Made by a program: the position numbers and the translations under genes. Of a DNA stretch of 64,000 nt, positions 44,557 to 54,894 are shown one piece after another. The notes under the pieces are model-generated. The model saw only the letters and a list, made by a program, of their open reading frames with translations. It was not told the DNA's origin and did not search any database. How positions within the stretch are numbered: the first letter of the stretch is position 1; every line of letters begins with the position of its first letter. The stretch comes from Eutreptiella sp. 'Long Island Sound 2002'. Its lineage: Eukaryota; Euglenozoa; Euglenophyceae; Eutreptiales; Eutreptiaceae. The stretch covers positions 112,069,241-112,133,240 of the forward strand of contig OZ038383.1 in the NCBI GenBank assembly GCA_964036045.1, in the 5' to 3' direction.

Positions 44557-45065
44557 CATCTCGGTTGTCCAGCCACTGCGTGTAAGTGCTGTTGTAGCTG
44601 GGCTCACTAGCCACTGTGGGTAAGTGCTGTTGTATCTGGGCTGTCCAGCCACTGCGTGTAAGTGCGGTTGTGTTGTGTCTGGGCTCACTAGCCACTGTGT
44701 GTAAGTGCTGTTGTGTCTGGGTTGTCCAGCTACTGTGTGTAAGTGCTGCTGCATGTGGCTTGTCCTGCCACTGTGTGTAAGTGCTCTTGTATATGGGGTC
44801 TCTAGCCCCTGTGTGTAACTGCTGTTGTATCTGGGCTCACTAGCTAGTGTGTGTCAGTGCTGTTGTATCTGGGCTCACTAAGCAGCGTGGGTAAATGCTG
44901 TTGTATCTGGGCTCACTAGCCCCTGTGTGTAAGTGCTGTTCTGTCTGGGCTGAATAGCGACTGTGTGTAAGTGCTGTTGTATCTGGGCTCACTAGCCACT
45001 ATGTGTACGTGGTGTTGTATCTGGTCTCCATAGCCACTGTGTATATAACTGCTGTGGTAGGTGGG
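44557..45065. repeat. 38-bp minisatellite, second cluster
   Basis: About 13 units of the AGCCACTGTGTGTAAGTGCTG and TTGTATCTGGGCTCACT type, same family as 42838-43160. It ends just before the exon at 45098. Confidence 0.85.
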
Positions 45066-45097
45066 CCCAATGGCTTGCTTGCTCAGCGTGCACTGTG

Positions 45098-45304
45098 TGT
45101 TGCTACAAGGATTGTAGTCTAGGTATGTCACACATACGTTGCATTTCGGCAGGCCGGAGAAGGTACCAAAAGGAAATAGTGGACGAATTGATCAAAAGGC
45201 AAGTCGAGCAACTGCGCAATGACACCGGTAAACAATACGCGGTTGATGAAGCCGAGAACATTGTTGGAACTTATGTGATCGATAACGTGGATGTTGTGGA
45301 GGCC
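45098..45304 (+). CDS. Unknown gene, conserved upstream exon
   Basis: Encodes CYKDCSLGMSHIRC, SAGRRRYQKEIVDELIKRQV and DEAENIVGTYVIDNVDVVEA. The same exon, with no indels, recurs at 63316-63522. Similarity to that copy stops at GTGGAGGC (45304), directly before a GTATCG donor, which supports the exon boundary. The next exon starts at 45445 after TTTAAGACAG. The product is helical and charged; no family is recognised. The start of translation is not visible. Confidence 0.55.
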
Positions 45305-45444
45305 GTATCGGTCGCTGCATGTGTCACTAATTCCGTTGCACATCTACAGACATCTACTACATTACTGATTTCTCATGATACAGCTGTGGCATCATTAATC
45401 CTACCTCCTCGTCCCTTGCTATCCAGACATGTTCTTTAAGACAG

Positions 45445-45500
45445 ATGTCTATTTCTGATTTTGACAAGAAGGTTGCAGAACTTGCCAACGCAGGTACTAT
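45445..45500 (+). pseudogene. Left part of a host exon split by retrotransposon C
   Basis: Begins with ATGTCT after an acceptor-like TTCTTTAAGACAG and encodes MSISDFDKKVAELANAGT before being cut at CTAT, the target site of element C. The reading resumes in frame at 62633, 17.1 kb away. Joined to the exon ending at 45304 the frame is kept (phase 0, 140-nt intron). The host gene is therefore disrupted on this chromosome unless another copy exists. Confidence 0.65.
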
Positions 45501-48446
45501 TGACGCGTTCCCGTGGCGGGCCGGCCACGGGACGCTGCGGTGACACGCACAGGTGAGCAGGCAGGCAAGGCACTACGCTCACAAGGGCATCAATACGCCT
45601 GTGTCATGTGACAAAGCGTTTCAGAATGCTTGCCACTCTGCAAAGAGGGAACGAAAGTATGTACAGCAACACATCAGGATATGTACACATGGGATTAAGA
45701 CTGGACTGGGGTAAGGGCATCACAGGACCATAGACACTCAGTCCCAACTCATATCCCAATCCCAGGTCCGACCCTCCCAGTGGCTGATGGGGGCGGGGGC
45801 TCAAACACAACCCATGCCTTGCTCAGTCCGGACCCTGAAACCCTGCCAATAGGGGGGGTGTCCCGCCCAGCCACAGGCGACTTCCTGGGAACCAAGGGGC
45901 TCCAAGGCCAACCGACAGTGGCCCCCTATGCTCCCTTAATGGCAGGTCCCAACTCCACTCTGAGCCAGAGATATGGCCCCGCCATAATCACCCAGGAGTT
46001 GGTAGCTGAAAATGGGCTGTTTCAGCCCAAACCGAAATTAACTCAAAAATCCCCAAAATTGACCCCTCGTCCGGACCCGCCAGAGGTAGGGACGAGGCAA
46101 CTGACCCTATGCCCTTCGAGTACGAACCCCCTGGAGCCCTCACCCAACCTGGTTCCCTCTGAGGTCCCGGCATCAGGGCAACACGGATGAGTCATGTGGG
46201 GTCATGATGCCAAAATCACCAAAATTGGCGTCATTCCCACGCGTGGCTCGCCCGGCCAAGGTAAGGCCAATGGCTCACAGGGTAGGAGGCAGGACCTAGG
46301 ACCTTTATCTGAGTGTACAACTTGGATTTAGGTCCGGGCTCCCTATGGGCTTAGAGGAATGGGGCCGCCAATTGACCACACGGAAGGGGGAAATTGGGGT
46401 CCCAAAATTGGGTCATTTTGGCTGCTTGAAATGAGCCAAAATTCGGCGTGCTCCCAATAGTATATCTCCACGCCGGCTTAGAGATCGGATCTGCCATTCC
46501 ACACGCAATCCACCGGGAGTCCAACAGAGACTCCCATTCCCTTGGCTCCGAAAGATCTCCATGCCACGTGGCGTGGTGACGATCCCAATTGGGTCCACAA
46601 ATGCCAAAATTGCAAAATTGCCCACACTCACTTTGGGCTAGCGCCTTAACGAAGGTGGCTCCGCTTCGCCCACGTGATGTGTGGACCATGGGGACCATTA
46701 CCCATAACACCCAGGTCATATATGGTCCATTGGTCCATGCGTCCGGCGTGCAGGAGGGTTAGAACATAGTGCACGGCGGGCAGCAAAATTGGAAAATTGC
46801 ACAAAATGGCCAAAAATGTGCACACTCATGGTTGAAGCATATGAGGCACATGCCCGACTCGGACCAGAGTGTGCCATAGGATTGGTATCAAGTCATGTTG
46901 GTCCAACATATCTTTTGGGCGTCGCCCAACTCCCCCGATATTGGGAATGGCAGGGTCGCCAAGTGAGCCCATGATTTGGGATAGTCCCAAGTCGCCAACA
47001 TGGCGGCCACAGCATGCAAAGCCTAAGAGGAGTTATTCGCCGGGTCCAAGATATGTTGGGCACCGAAGTATGTACCCTCATATCATACTTGAGTCATGAA
47101 GTCAATTGAGCGCAACGTTGAGATACACGGTCGCCACTTGACATCATGACGGGCCAAAAATGGCAAAATTGGCACAAGCACACACAAAAGTGCCTTGAAA
47201 GGTGCATAATTATATTATAATATCTTCGGCTTGGATCGTGCAATCCCTTAATCCTTTTACCCACAATGACTTGACACCAATGACCTTCGATCCCACATAT
47301 GTGCTCCACTTGGGGCGCCTTGAAAGGTTACGAGCGCTACTTCCCAAGTGGGCACATGAAATTATGGAAAATTGCAAAATACACACCTTGCTCCCAACGC
47401 ATCGCTTCGGGATCACCACACAAGCTTCCCCTCACAAAGGTTAGGCTTGCAATTGATCGTGGGGAGTATGGAGAAAGGGCTTGCACAATATGAGGTCCAT
47501 TGGCGGGTTCGGCTTGGAGCTATGGACCCGCCAAATGGGCACGCAACACAACACATGGCACATACCACATATGGCCCAAAAAGGTAGCTCCCACCACGAT
47601 ATGTCATGCCCCTCCAAGGGCATAACTTTGTGTCAATCGCTCATAGAAACTCAAGGAGAGTTCCTATGCAACACCAACACTTGCGCGCTACACTCGAAAG
47701 TTATCCTAACGCACGCAATGTCATGGCCAAAGAGTTATAACGCAAACTCTACCCTCTTGACCATGATCCACTACACTAGCGCGCACGTGTGGAAACGCAA
47801 GGCATATAATGCTTCCTAAATTACGTCGGGAGTATTGTGAATACATCCCACGTTTCCTTATCGTCAATACTCGCAAGCGGCACGAGATATGACCCTCACA
47901 AGTGGCCTCACGAATCAACTTTGTTTTGCCCATAGCTTTAAGACAAATGGAGGGCAGGATAAAGGGAAAGTTGATTCGTGCATAGGGAAGCACGTAGGTC
48001 CACTCGAAAGAGGTCAAATCAAGTGCGGGGATGTCCAAGTCGAAAATCCGATTTCGACATCCTGAAAAATTCGGATTAAGGTTGCGAGTATTAATTATGA
48101 AAATTGCGGAAGCATCCATGCAGTTCCTGACGACTTTGGAGCCTTCGTGACGGATAGCGTTAAAATTTCCATTAATTACAGTTAAACTGGCGGTTACGGT
48201 AAAGTCGCGATCCAACCGCCAGTAGTCAAAACAGTGAGTATCAGAGCGGAGGCGTAAAAATTGACGGAAACAGTATGAAAATAAAACCCTGTTGATTCCT
48301 GATATTCTGATACACAAATCTCCGCTGGCGGTGCATCGGTTGCCGATGCGGGGCTTCACGGCACGGAACACGCCGTACATGGGGTTAGTGGACCGGAGAC
48401 CGGTTGTATGCCGTAACCTGGCCATGGGGTTCTGGGTACCGCTTCA
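45501..48446 (-). repeat. 3' LTR of element C (left copy)
   Basis: 2,946-bp direct copy of 59683-62628, TG...CA ended. In the region about 47170-48350 it is AT-richer and less diverged than in the first 470 bp, where about 14 mismatches are visible. Short plus-strand open frames (for example 45780-46190) change length between the two copies and are not called. Confidence 0.93.
47721..48425 (-). other. 234-codon open frame inside the LTR (left copy)
   Basis: An ATG-initiated frame on the element's sense strand starting about 22 bases inside the LTR. It is intact in both LTR copies and differs by about one residue (Leu/Phe in RIFDLDI versus RIFDFDI). It contains no recognised domain. LTRs of one element are identical at birth and about 1.6% diverged here, so survival of the frame is only weak evidence of function. 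Confidence 0.3.
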
Positions 48447-48461
48447 CCCCCCTCCTTAGAG
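48447..48461 (-). promoter_or_regulatory. Polypurine tract of element C
   Basis: Plus strand CCCCCCTCCTTAGAG, that is CTCTAAGGAGGGGGG on the element strand, directly upstream of its 3' LTR. The position and composition fit the plus-strand primer. Confidence 0.8.
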
Positions 48462-49914
48462 CAAACCCTGGGGGGGGCTCGATAACACCCTCGCATGGCA
48501 GCGGGTACCCAGGACCACTTCCTGAAGGGGGGGGGTGTCACATCCTCACTTCAGTGAGTCACAGTAAGATAGGTATGATGCTGTATAAGCTCGTAGCACA
48601 TGTATAGTATCAAGTATCAAGTCCCGGGTCCTGGCGGCGATTGTTCGGCATCCAAAGGACCCGTTAACCCATACCAGGCGCACCGGGTGCCGGCTGCTAC
48701 GGTCACCACCACAGTGGTAGTGGCATACACGGCCAACATAGGCGACACAGGACGACCGAGGTGGTCCCACAAGTCGAGAGCGACCACAAAGATCCATCAG
48801 GCTACCCCAAGCTTCCCAAGGCCCGCCGACTGGGGAGAGTCCCCACGGGTCCTTCCTCGGGCGCACCATGTCCATATCCATACGACGCGAGTCCAGAGTG
48901 CCATAGTCGAACTCCTTAAGAACCCCAGATCTTAAGGGAACTCCTCCTGAAGGGATCGGGCATCAAGGCCGTCTTTTCCCTCGCCCTACTGCCACGAAGG
49001 CCATACATGAGGGAGTCCTCATGCAGTGTGGGCGGAGGCGTCGACTCCTCAAACCACCAGTTTCCCAGGCAGACTGACCGAGGTCAGGAGCACCGGAGGC
49101 CGCCATCCGAATGCAAGTGCGTCTGCGAATCGGTAGGCTCACACTGGGACTGACAGTGGCGGACCGCTGGGAGTGTAGTCAGGCAACTGGGCTTCCCGCC
49201 TGGCGCCATCAGGATCGCCACACATCACAGCGAATAGGGCAACACGGTATCACAGGCACTCAAACAGAAGAACATGTAATCAAGTACTGGTCCAGGCTGG
49301 ACCAGGCTGTAAGCAAATGTACACGGCGACTCAAGGCGCCTCTGTATCCCAGTTCGTGGTGAAAAGCAGTCCATCCCTCAGCGATGGGCTGATGACACTT
49401 AACATACAGCTGCACATACCCTGGAGGGCAGAAAAACAAGCAATAATCTGGGTAAATAGGCGTGTAAACACGCTCTGGACAGGCCGCCAAACCACGCCAC
49501 GGTCAGGATAAGGCAATGCAGGAGGGTGGACAGGAAAACGCCTGAGTTCAGGCCATATATAGTCTCGAGACACACGTCGACTGGTCTGGATTCTGCAAAT
49601 GCCATGGAACCAGACCACACACCAAAAATTCGCAATGCCGATGACAGCGGCATCCGTTGCGCAACGTCGTATGGGCTTCAAGGCCCCAAGAGCTCAGAAA
49701 AAAGAAGGTCAGTTGCCCTACCTGGTTTCCCAAGGATTCAGCAGGAGGGGGAGTGACGAGTAGAAGAAGAGAGGGGCCATCCTCCTCTGGATTCAGCAGG
49801 GGGGGGTATATGGCCACTCTGTCACCGAAGGATGGAAGAGAGCAAGCAAGTAAGGGACGATTCGTCGGCCTCACAAGCGCTCACAACACATCAGGGGAGA
49901 GCCCGGGGCGCTGA
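48462..49914 (-). other. Untranslated region between pol and the 3' LTR of element C
   Basis: About 1.45 kb with no domain-bearing frame on either strand. It contains a GC-rich segment with C-runs (48463-48540) and no recognisable env-like ORF. Confidence 0.6.
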
Positions 49915-52900
49915 TCAGGCACCCCTGGCTGCAATCGCCCGGGTGAGTGCTGCCAAGTCCGAAACGTGGATCTTGGTCTTGTGCTTGCGGATGTACTCCA
50001 TGAAGGGAGTATTGACCCGCGGCACGAACGAGGAGACGGGTTCCCAGGTATCGTGGGACGGCCCATAGCCTCGCCAACGAACCTTGAACTCCAGACCTCC
50101 GGGTGCCGAGGCTTTCGGACGCTGAGCCAGGATCTTCTCGACTGTATAGTCGTCCTGCTCAGCATAGTCGTCGTCCGAATCGGCCTCATGTTTGGCGTAG
50201 TCCAGGGACACATGTCGGCCACGGAGGTCGGGTTCCCGCACACGGAGTTGACTCTCGTGGCGCTCCCGGAACTGTCCGTGACCCACCTTGATGCGGTAGG
50301 TGTCCTCACCAATCCTGCGGACCACCTCGCCGTGTGTGCACCAGGTCTTGGTGCGGTGGGTGCCCATGGGGCGGGGTCTGATCACCCACACCGGGTCTCC
50401 CACCCTGAACTTCTGCGCTGTCGAGCTCGGGGCGGACTTCTGACGCTCAGCATGCTCCTTCTCAAGCTGCTGGCGGATGTCCCGCGCCGTTTGCTTTTGC
50501 CGCGCGAAGAACTCCCTGGCATCCATAGCCATGCCATCACCAGACAAGGGAAGTCCCCTACCCAGGGGGTCCCTGCCGAACAGAATCTGGTGAGGGGACA
50601 AACCGCCCGGAGTGGGGGTGTCATGATGGGCCTTCAGAGCAGGCCACATCTCCTCAAACCAGTTCCGCCGTGGATTGGTGATGTGGATCTTGCGCAGCTT
50701 CTCGAACAGCTGCCGTCCAGCCACTTCAGCACGGCCGTTAGACCGGCTGAGATAGGCGACGCTCTTGGCATGACGTATCCCCATCAGGGAACACATAGCC
50801 TTGAACCAGCCACCAGTAAACTGGGGCCCTCGGTCACTGCAAATGGTGCGGGGGATGTCAAAGACGGTCAGCCAATGACGAATCATCATGACTGCCACTT
50901 CCTTGGCAAGCAATTCCTTTTTGCGTGCCGGAACGGCTACAACGTAGCCGCTGTGACGGTCCACACAGAGAACCACACAGTCAAAGGTCTCCTCGCCAAT
51001 GTGCACTTCGGGCATGGAGAAGACGTCCATGGCCACGCTCTCCATGGGCTGGTCAGGAACCGGGGTCCATTGGGGTTCCCCCTTGACGTTCCGGTTGTCG
51101 GGATTGCAGGCCTGACAGACCGAGCAACCCTTCCTGACCTTTTTGATGGCGGTGTAGAGAACGATATGGTCGATCTCGAACCGACGCTGCATGTCAAGAG
51201 CTTGCTTCTTGACCCCTGGGTGCAGCATGTGGTGGTGCCAAGCTTCACACAGCTCGAGCACCCGGGACTCTGGTACTAGCAGCTTACCGTTCCGGTATAG
51301 CTTGCCATCTTCCTCAGTCAGCCCCTTTGGCCACTTCTGCCCGTCATCAGGGTCGGTCACAGCCCTATACTCGGCCGCAAAGGCCTCAGACTTGGCGTAG
51401 TCGTTGGTCCAGTCGTCCTGGAGGCAAGACTCCGGGAAGAGGTGCTTGTCGGACTCAGACCCCTCAGGGGCGAGTACTCTGACCGCTCTGCTCACCCTCG
51501 TTGCGAGGGGGGCATCCGCGGCCATGACGACGAAGCATTTGGCACCCTCCTCCTCCATCAGGCGCTCCATTTCGATGATCTTCTTGGCTTCAGCGGTCTC
51601 ATCGCCATGGGCAGAGATGTCCGTCATGCCCTTGCTGGCGGGATAGGCCCACCTACTGAGACAGTCCGCCACGGTGTTATCCTTTCCAGGAATGTACACA
51701 ACCGTGAGGTCGAACTTGGCCAAGGTCTCATGCCATCTTGCCCGTCGGGAGGCGGGACCTGAGGGGGTGTCCACGTGCTCCTTGTGCCACGACTGCAGAC
51801 TCTGATGGTCGGTGCAGACGGTGACGGGATCGAGGGCTATGTACCCAGCCCATTTCCTGAGAGCCATGACGATGGCATACGCCTCCTTTTCACGGGGCGT
51901 CCACGTCCGTCTCTGGCCTTCCGCCAGGACTCGGCTCCAGAAGGCCACGGGCACGTGCCTCCCGTCGTCAAGCACTTGCTCCAACACAGCGCCAATGGCG
52001 TAGTCGGAAGCGTCGGTGCGCAGGACGAACCCTCGGTCGGGATCCACGAGGTGCAGATCCACTGCGGATAGCAGCGCCTGCTTCATCCCCTCAAAGGCAC
52101 GGTCGGACTCAGCTGTCCAGACCAGAGCCTTCTTGGACCCCTTCTTGGTCTCCTCTCGGTTGCCCTTGAGCATGGTCGTCATGGGGGCTGCATACTCGGC
52201 ATACATTTTGATATACCCCGAGTAGTAGTTGCAGAACCCCAGATACGCCCGTAGCTCGGAGACCGTCTTGGGCTTTTCCCAGTGCTCAATCGCAGCCACC
52301 TTGCCAGGTATGGGCTTTCGCTGCCCCTTCCCGACTACGTGGCCAGCGAAGACCACCTCGCTTACCGCAATGGTGGCCTTGTCACTGCTGCCCGTGAGCT
52401 TGTGCCGAACCAGAAGGTTCAGCACTCGAGTGACGTCCCTCTCGTGTGCCTCCAGGAGCTCCTCGTAGCTCATGCTGGGGTCCCCGGACGCGATGATCAC
52501 GTCGTCCACGAAGGGGTCCGCACAGTCGCGCACCGGCTCAACCAGGTTCTCCAGCATCCGCTGAAAAGCCGCATTGCCGTTGGTAACGCCCATAGGCATC
52601 ACCTTCCACTGGAGAGGTCCAAGTGGGGTGCTCATGGCTGTGCAGGCACGGGACTCTTCGGCGAGAGGCATCTGATGATAACCATGTTTCAGGTCAATCA
52701 CCGTGAAGATCCTCCGCCGGTGTTGCTTTTGCAGCATGTCCTCAATGAGGGGCAGCGTATAGCTGTCGTGCTGCGTTTGGGCGTTCAGGCCGCGGTAGTC
52801 GACCACGAGCCGCCACTCACCGGCAACCTTCTTGGGGACGACGAAGCAGGGAGAGGCCCACTCGGAGTGGCACGGCTCAAGCCAGCCTCTGTGGATGAAG

Positions 52901-54891
52901 TCACGGAGGATCTTCTCCATGGCCTCTTTCCTCTCGCCCCTCAGGGCAAACTCCTGGTGCCGGTACACACGGGGGTCCTGCTTCAGTCGTATCTTGGCCT
53001 CGCCATACGGTCCACGCACCGGTGGGGGAAACACAGGCTTACCGCTGAAGAAGGTCTCGCCATACTTCTGCTTCAGCCTGGCCCTCAACGCCTGGATCTT
53101 GGGGCAGTCATCGGACTCCGCCTTGGCTTTTCCGGGCACTTGAACCACGGAGCTTACTTGAGGGGTAGCGACCCCGCTCGCTTTCGGCTCAGGTGGTCTT
53201 CCCAGGTGGCCCAAAGGGCCATCCCTGGTCTTGCCTCGGAACAGATCGCCGTAGGTGGGTGGGTTACCGCCAGGCGGCTCGTCTTGGCTGGACATGTGAT
53301 CCAGCACCCTCTGTACGAAGGTATTCCCGTCATAGGAACCGGAGACGATTGAGTCCACTTCCCACCAGGCTTTGTCCTGGCCTTTGCCCTCACGCTGGTT
53401 CCCCCAGTCGTGAAAGGGCTGATCCATATACCCCTGAACCAGATCCCACTCCCCTTCAGTGAGGGGGTCTTCCGAATCCGATTCTTTGATGTCAACAGGG
53501 GGAACCGCAAAGCATTGCCGCCATGGCTCTGCTATGATGCGGTTGACACACACGAAGTCCGTGGTGTCGGCCTGATCAAGGCCCCCATCCACATAGTGGA
53601 ATTCTGTTGGCCATCTCTGGGGCGGCATGGGCTGTCCCCTAGCGTCCTGATAGACACTCTCTCCAGCCGGTAGGACGACCTTGTTTAAGGTCATGTTGGT
53701 CAATGAGGCTACCCAATGTCGGGTACTTTCCTCCTCGGTGCATCCCATAGGAACAACCAGCACTGCCTTGGAGCGGTCCTTGCGAATCTTCGCTATCGCT
53801 CTTGGAATGTCCCAGCGGGGGCAATGGATCCACATCAATCCTTGATGCGGACCCCAGTGCTTCTTCCACGCGGAGTCCTGGGCGCTCCAGTACTTCTCAC
53901 ATACCCGCAGATGGGCGGAGGTTCCTGAAGAGAACGCATCCAGGGCCAGATCCGAAGCTCCCAGGTCCGCGACCACTCGGTTCGCCACTTCGGGCCTTAC
54001 GCCGTACTCCTGGTTTGCTGGCCCAGTGGGCTCAGTGTCCAGCGCGGCCACTTCGAGCTGATTGCGTTCGGGGTCGATCCATTGGCATTCCACATGGTGC
54101 TCAGGTGACGAAAGCCACGAGAGTTGGTCGTCCTGGTACAGGGTCATGGAAGCCTGGGCCGGGAGGACGCCGGAGTCCGTCTCCATCATGAAGTCGTACC
54201 CGACGATCATGTCCCAGTCCATCTCGGCCTCATAGAAGCTACCGTGCAGGAGGATTTCCTTGCCGAGGTCTGGGCGGCTCAGCTCACGATGGTTCACGAA
54301 CTGCAGCCCAATGGCCGCTTCTTTCGTGCCTCCCACCATGTACTGGCCGTTCGGCACCTTCAGCCTGACAGGTTTCCGACTGTCGGTAAGACACTCTGGC
54401 GGAAGCAGGCCAGCCTTGACCAAGCTGACTTGAGCTCCCGTGTCGACCAACACGTCGAAAACCTTTTCCACTTCCCCGCATAAGGCACCGACCTTAAGAT
54501 GCAACTGCCGCTCGCGACCGACACGGCGCACGGCGTGCAAACTCAGGATCTCCGGCCGTTCCAGAAGCTCAATAAGCGACTGGTGCAGGTCGTGGACAAT
54601 GGGCTCAGGCTGCCCATCTGCAGCATCCAGCTGCGGTCCGGGTGATCCTCCGATACTCTCGGATAGATCCTGTAGTACATCAAACACGTTCTTGGTCGCG
54701 AAGGACGGACGGGTGCAAGGGTTCGTGCCTTCACTTGCCCTCACCCCGCCTCCGCGACTGGGCGCCGGACCGGGCCTTCCGCCCGCGGCAGTCCCCTTGT
54801 GCTTATCGACTCCCGACTGGGATGGTTCGGCGCTTCCCACGTCACCATCCTGCGACCGCCCTAGCTGGGGCCCTTGGCTGCAGGGGCTCCG
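49915..54891 (-). CDS. pol: Pol polyprotein of element C: protease, DIRS-like domain, RT, RNase H, integrase, chromodomain
   Basis: 1658 codons in the same frame as the end of gag, beginning right after the gag TAG with no stop between, so no separate start is needed. Residue numbers from the GTG at 54840. Aspartic protease FDVLVDTGAQVSLV (DTG about 133). A DIRS-like module with LDAFSSGTSAHLRV and SKAVLVVPMG (about 298-365). RT with FVVPKKVAGEWRLVVDYRGL (about 663), VIDLKHGYHQM and FVDD (about 778) in place of YxDD. RNase H with RTDASDYAIGAVLEQ (about 938) and CTDHQSL (about 1006). Integrase finger HHHMLHPG/CSVCQAC (about 1201-1240) and core CVDRHSG, CSDRGPQ, NGRAEVAG (about 1291, 1331, 1368). 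C-terminal chromodomain YTVEKILAQR...FKVRWRGYG (about 1566-1620). It appears full length and intact. Confidence 0.93.
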   Translation of the reverse strand, partial: RSPCSQGPQLGRSQDGDVGSAEPSQSGVDKHKGTAAGGRPGPAPSRGGGVRASEGTNPCTRPSFATKNVFDVLQDLSESIGGSPGPQLDAADGQPEPIVHDLHQSLIELLERPEILSLHAVRRVGRERQLHLKVGALCGEVEKVFDVLVDTGAQVSLVKAGLLPPECLTDSRKPVRLKVPNGQYMVGGTKEAAIGLQFVNHRELSRPDLGKEILLHGSFYEAEMDWDMIVGYDFMMETDSGVLPAQASMTLYQDDQLSWLSSPEHHVECQWIDPERNQLEVAALDTEPTGPANQEYGVRPEVANRVVADLGASDLALDAFSSGTSAHLRVCEKYWSAQDSAWKKHWGPHQGLMWIHCPRWDIPRAIAKIRKDRSKAVLVVPMGCTEEESTRHWVASLTNMTLNKVVLPAGESVYQDARGQPMPPQRWPTEFHYVDGGLDQADTTDFVCVNRIIAEPWRQCFAVPPVDIKESDSEDPLTEGEWDLVQGYMDQPFHDWGNQREGKGQDKAWWEVDSIVSGSYDGNTFVQRVLDHMSSQDEPPGGNPPTYGDLFRGKTRDGPLGHLGRPPEPKASGVATPQVSSVVQVPGKAKAESDDCPKIQALRARLKQKYGETFFSGKPVFPPPVRGPYGEAKIRLKQDPRVYRHQEFALRGERKEAMEKILRDFIHRGWLEPCHSEWASPCFVVPKKVAGEWRLVVDYRGLNAQTQHDSYTLPLIEDMLQKQHRRRIFTVIDLKHGYHQMPLAEESRACTAMSTPLGPLQWKVMPMGVTNGNAAFQRMLENLVEPVRDCADPFVDDVIIASGDPSMSYEELLEAHERDVTRVLNLLVRHKLTGSSDKATIAVSEVVFAGHVVGKGQRKPIPGKVAAIEHWEKPKTVSELRAYLGFCNYYSGYIKMYAEYAAPMTTMLKGNREETKKGSKKALVWTAESDRAFEGMKQALLSAVDLHLVDPDRGFVLRTDASDYAIGAVLEQVLDDGRHVPVAFWSRVLAEGQRRTWTPREKEAYAIVMALRKWAGYIALDPVTVCTDHQSLQSWHKEHVDTPSGPASRRARWHETLAKFDLTVVYIPGKDNTVADCLSRWAYPASKGMTDISAHGDETAEAKKIIEMERLMEEEGAKCFVVMAADAPLATRVSRAVRVLAPEGSESDKHLFPESCLQDDWTNDYAKSEAFAAEYRAVTDPDDGQKWPKGLTEEDGKLYRNGKLLVPESRVLELCEAWHHHMLHPGVKKQALDMQRRFEIDHIVLYTAIKKVRKGCSVCQACNPDNRNVKGEPQWTPVPDQPMESVAMDVFSMPEVHIGEETFDCVVLCVDRHSGYVVAVPARKKELLAKEVAVMMIRHWLTVFDIPRTICSDRGPQFTGGWFKAMCSLMGIRHAKSVAYLSRSNGRAEVAGRQLFEKLRKIHITNPRRNWFEEMWPALKAHHDTPTPGGLSPHQILFGRDPLGRGLPLSGDGMAMDAREFFARQKQTARDIRQQLEKEHAERQKSAPSSTAQKFRVGDPVWVIRPRPMGTHRTKTWCTHGEVVRRIGEDTYRIKVGHGQFRERHESQLRVREPDLRGRHVSLDYAKHEADSDDDYAEQDDYTVEKILAQRPKASAPGGLEFKVRWRGYGPSHDTWEPVSSFVPRVNTPFMEYIRKHKTKIHVSDLAALTRAIAARGA

Positions 54892-54894
54892 CTA
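54892..54894 (-). promoter_or_regulatory. In-frame TAG between gag and pol, candidate readthrough stop
   Basis: Gag ends ...TTDAP, then TAG CGG. The same frame continues without another stop into pol. A single suppressible stop joining gag and pol in frame is the arrangement of gammaretroviruses and a few LTR elements. CGG after the stop is a context known from some viral readthrough signals. A downstream RNA structure was not modelled. Confidence 0.55.

Noticed and set aside
45780-46190. Plus-strand ORFs in the LTRs of element C (45780-46190, 59962-60513)
   Set aside because: They are antisense to the element, change length between the two LTR copies and have no recognisable domain.
49966-51279. 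Long plus-strand frames opposite pol and gag of element C
   Set aside because: They are mirror frames of a GC-rich coding region; the minus strand carries all protease, RT, RNase H and integrase motifs.
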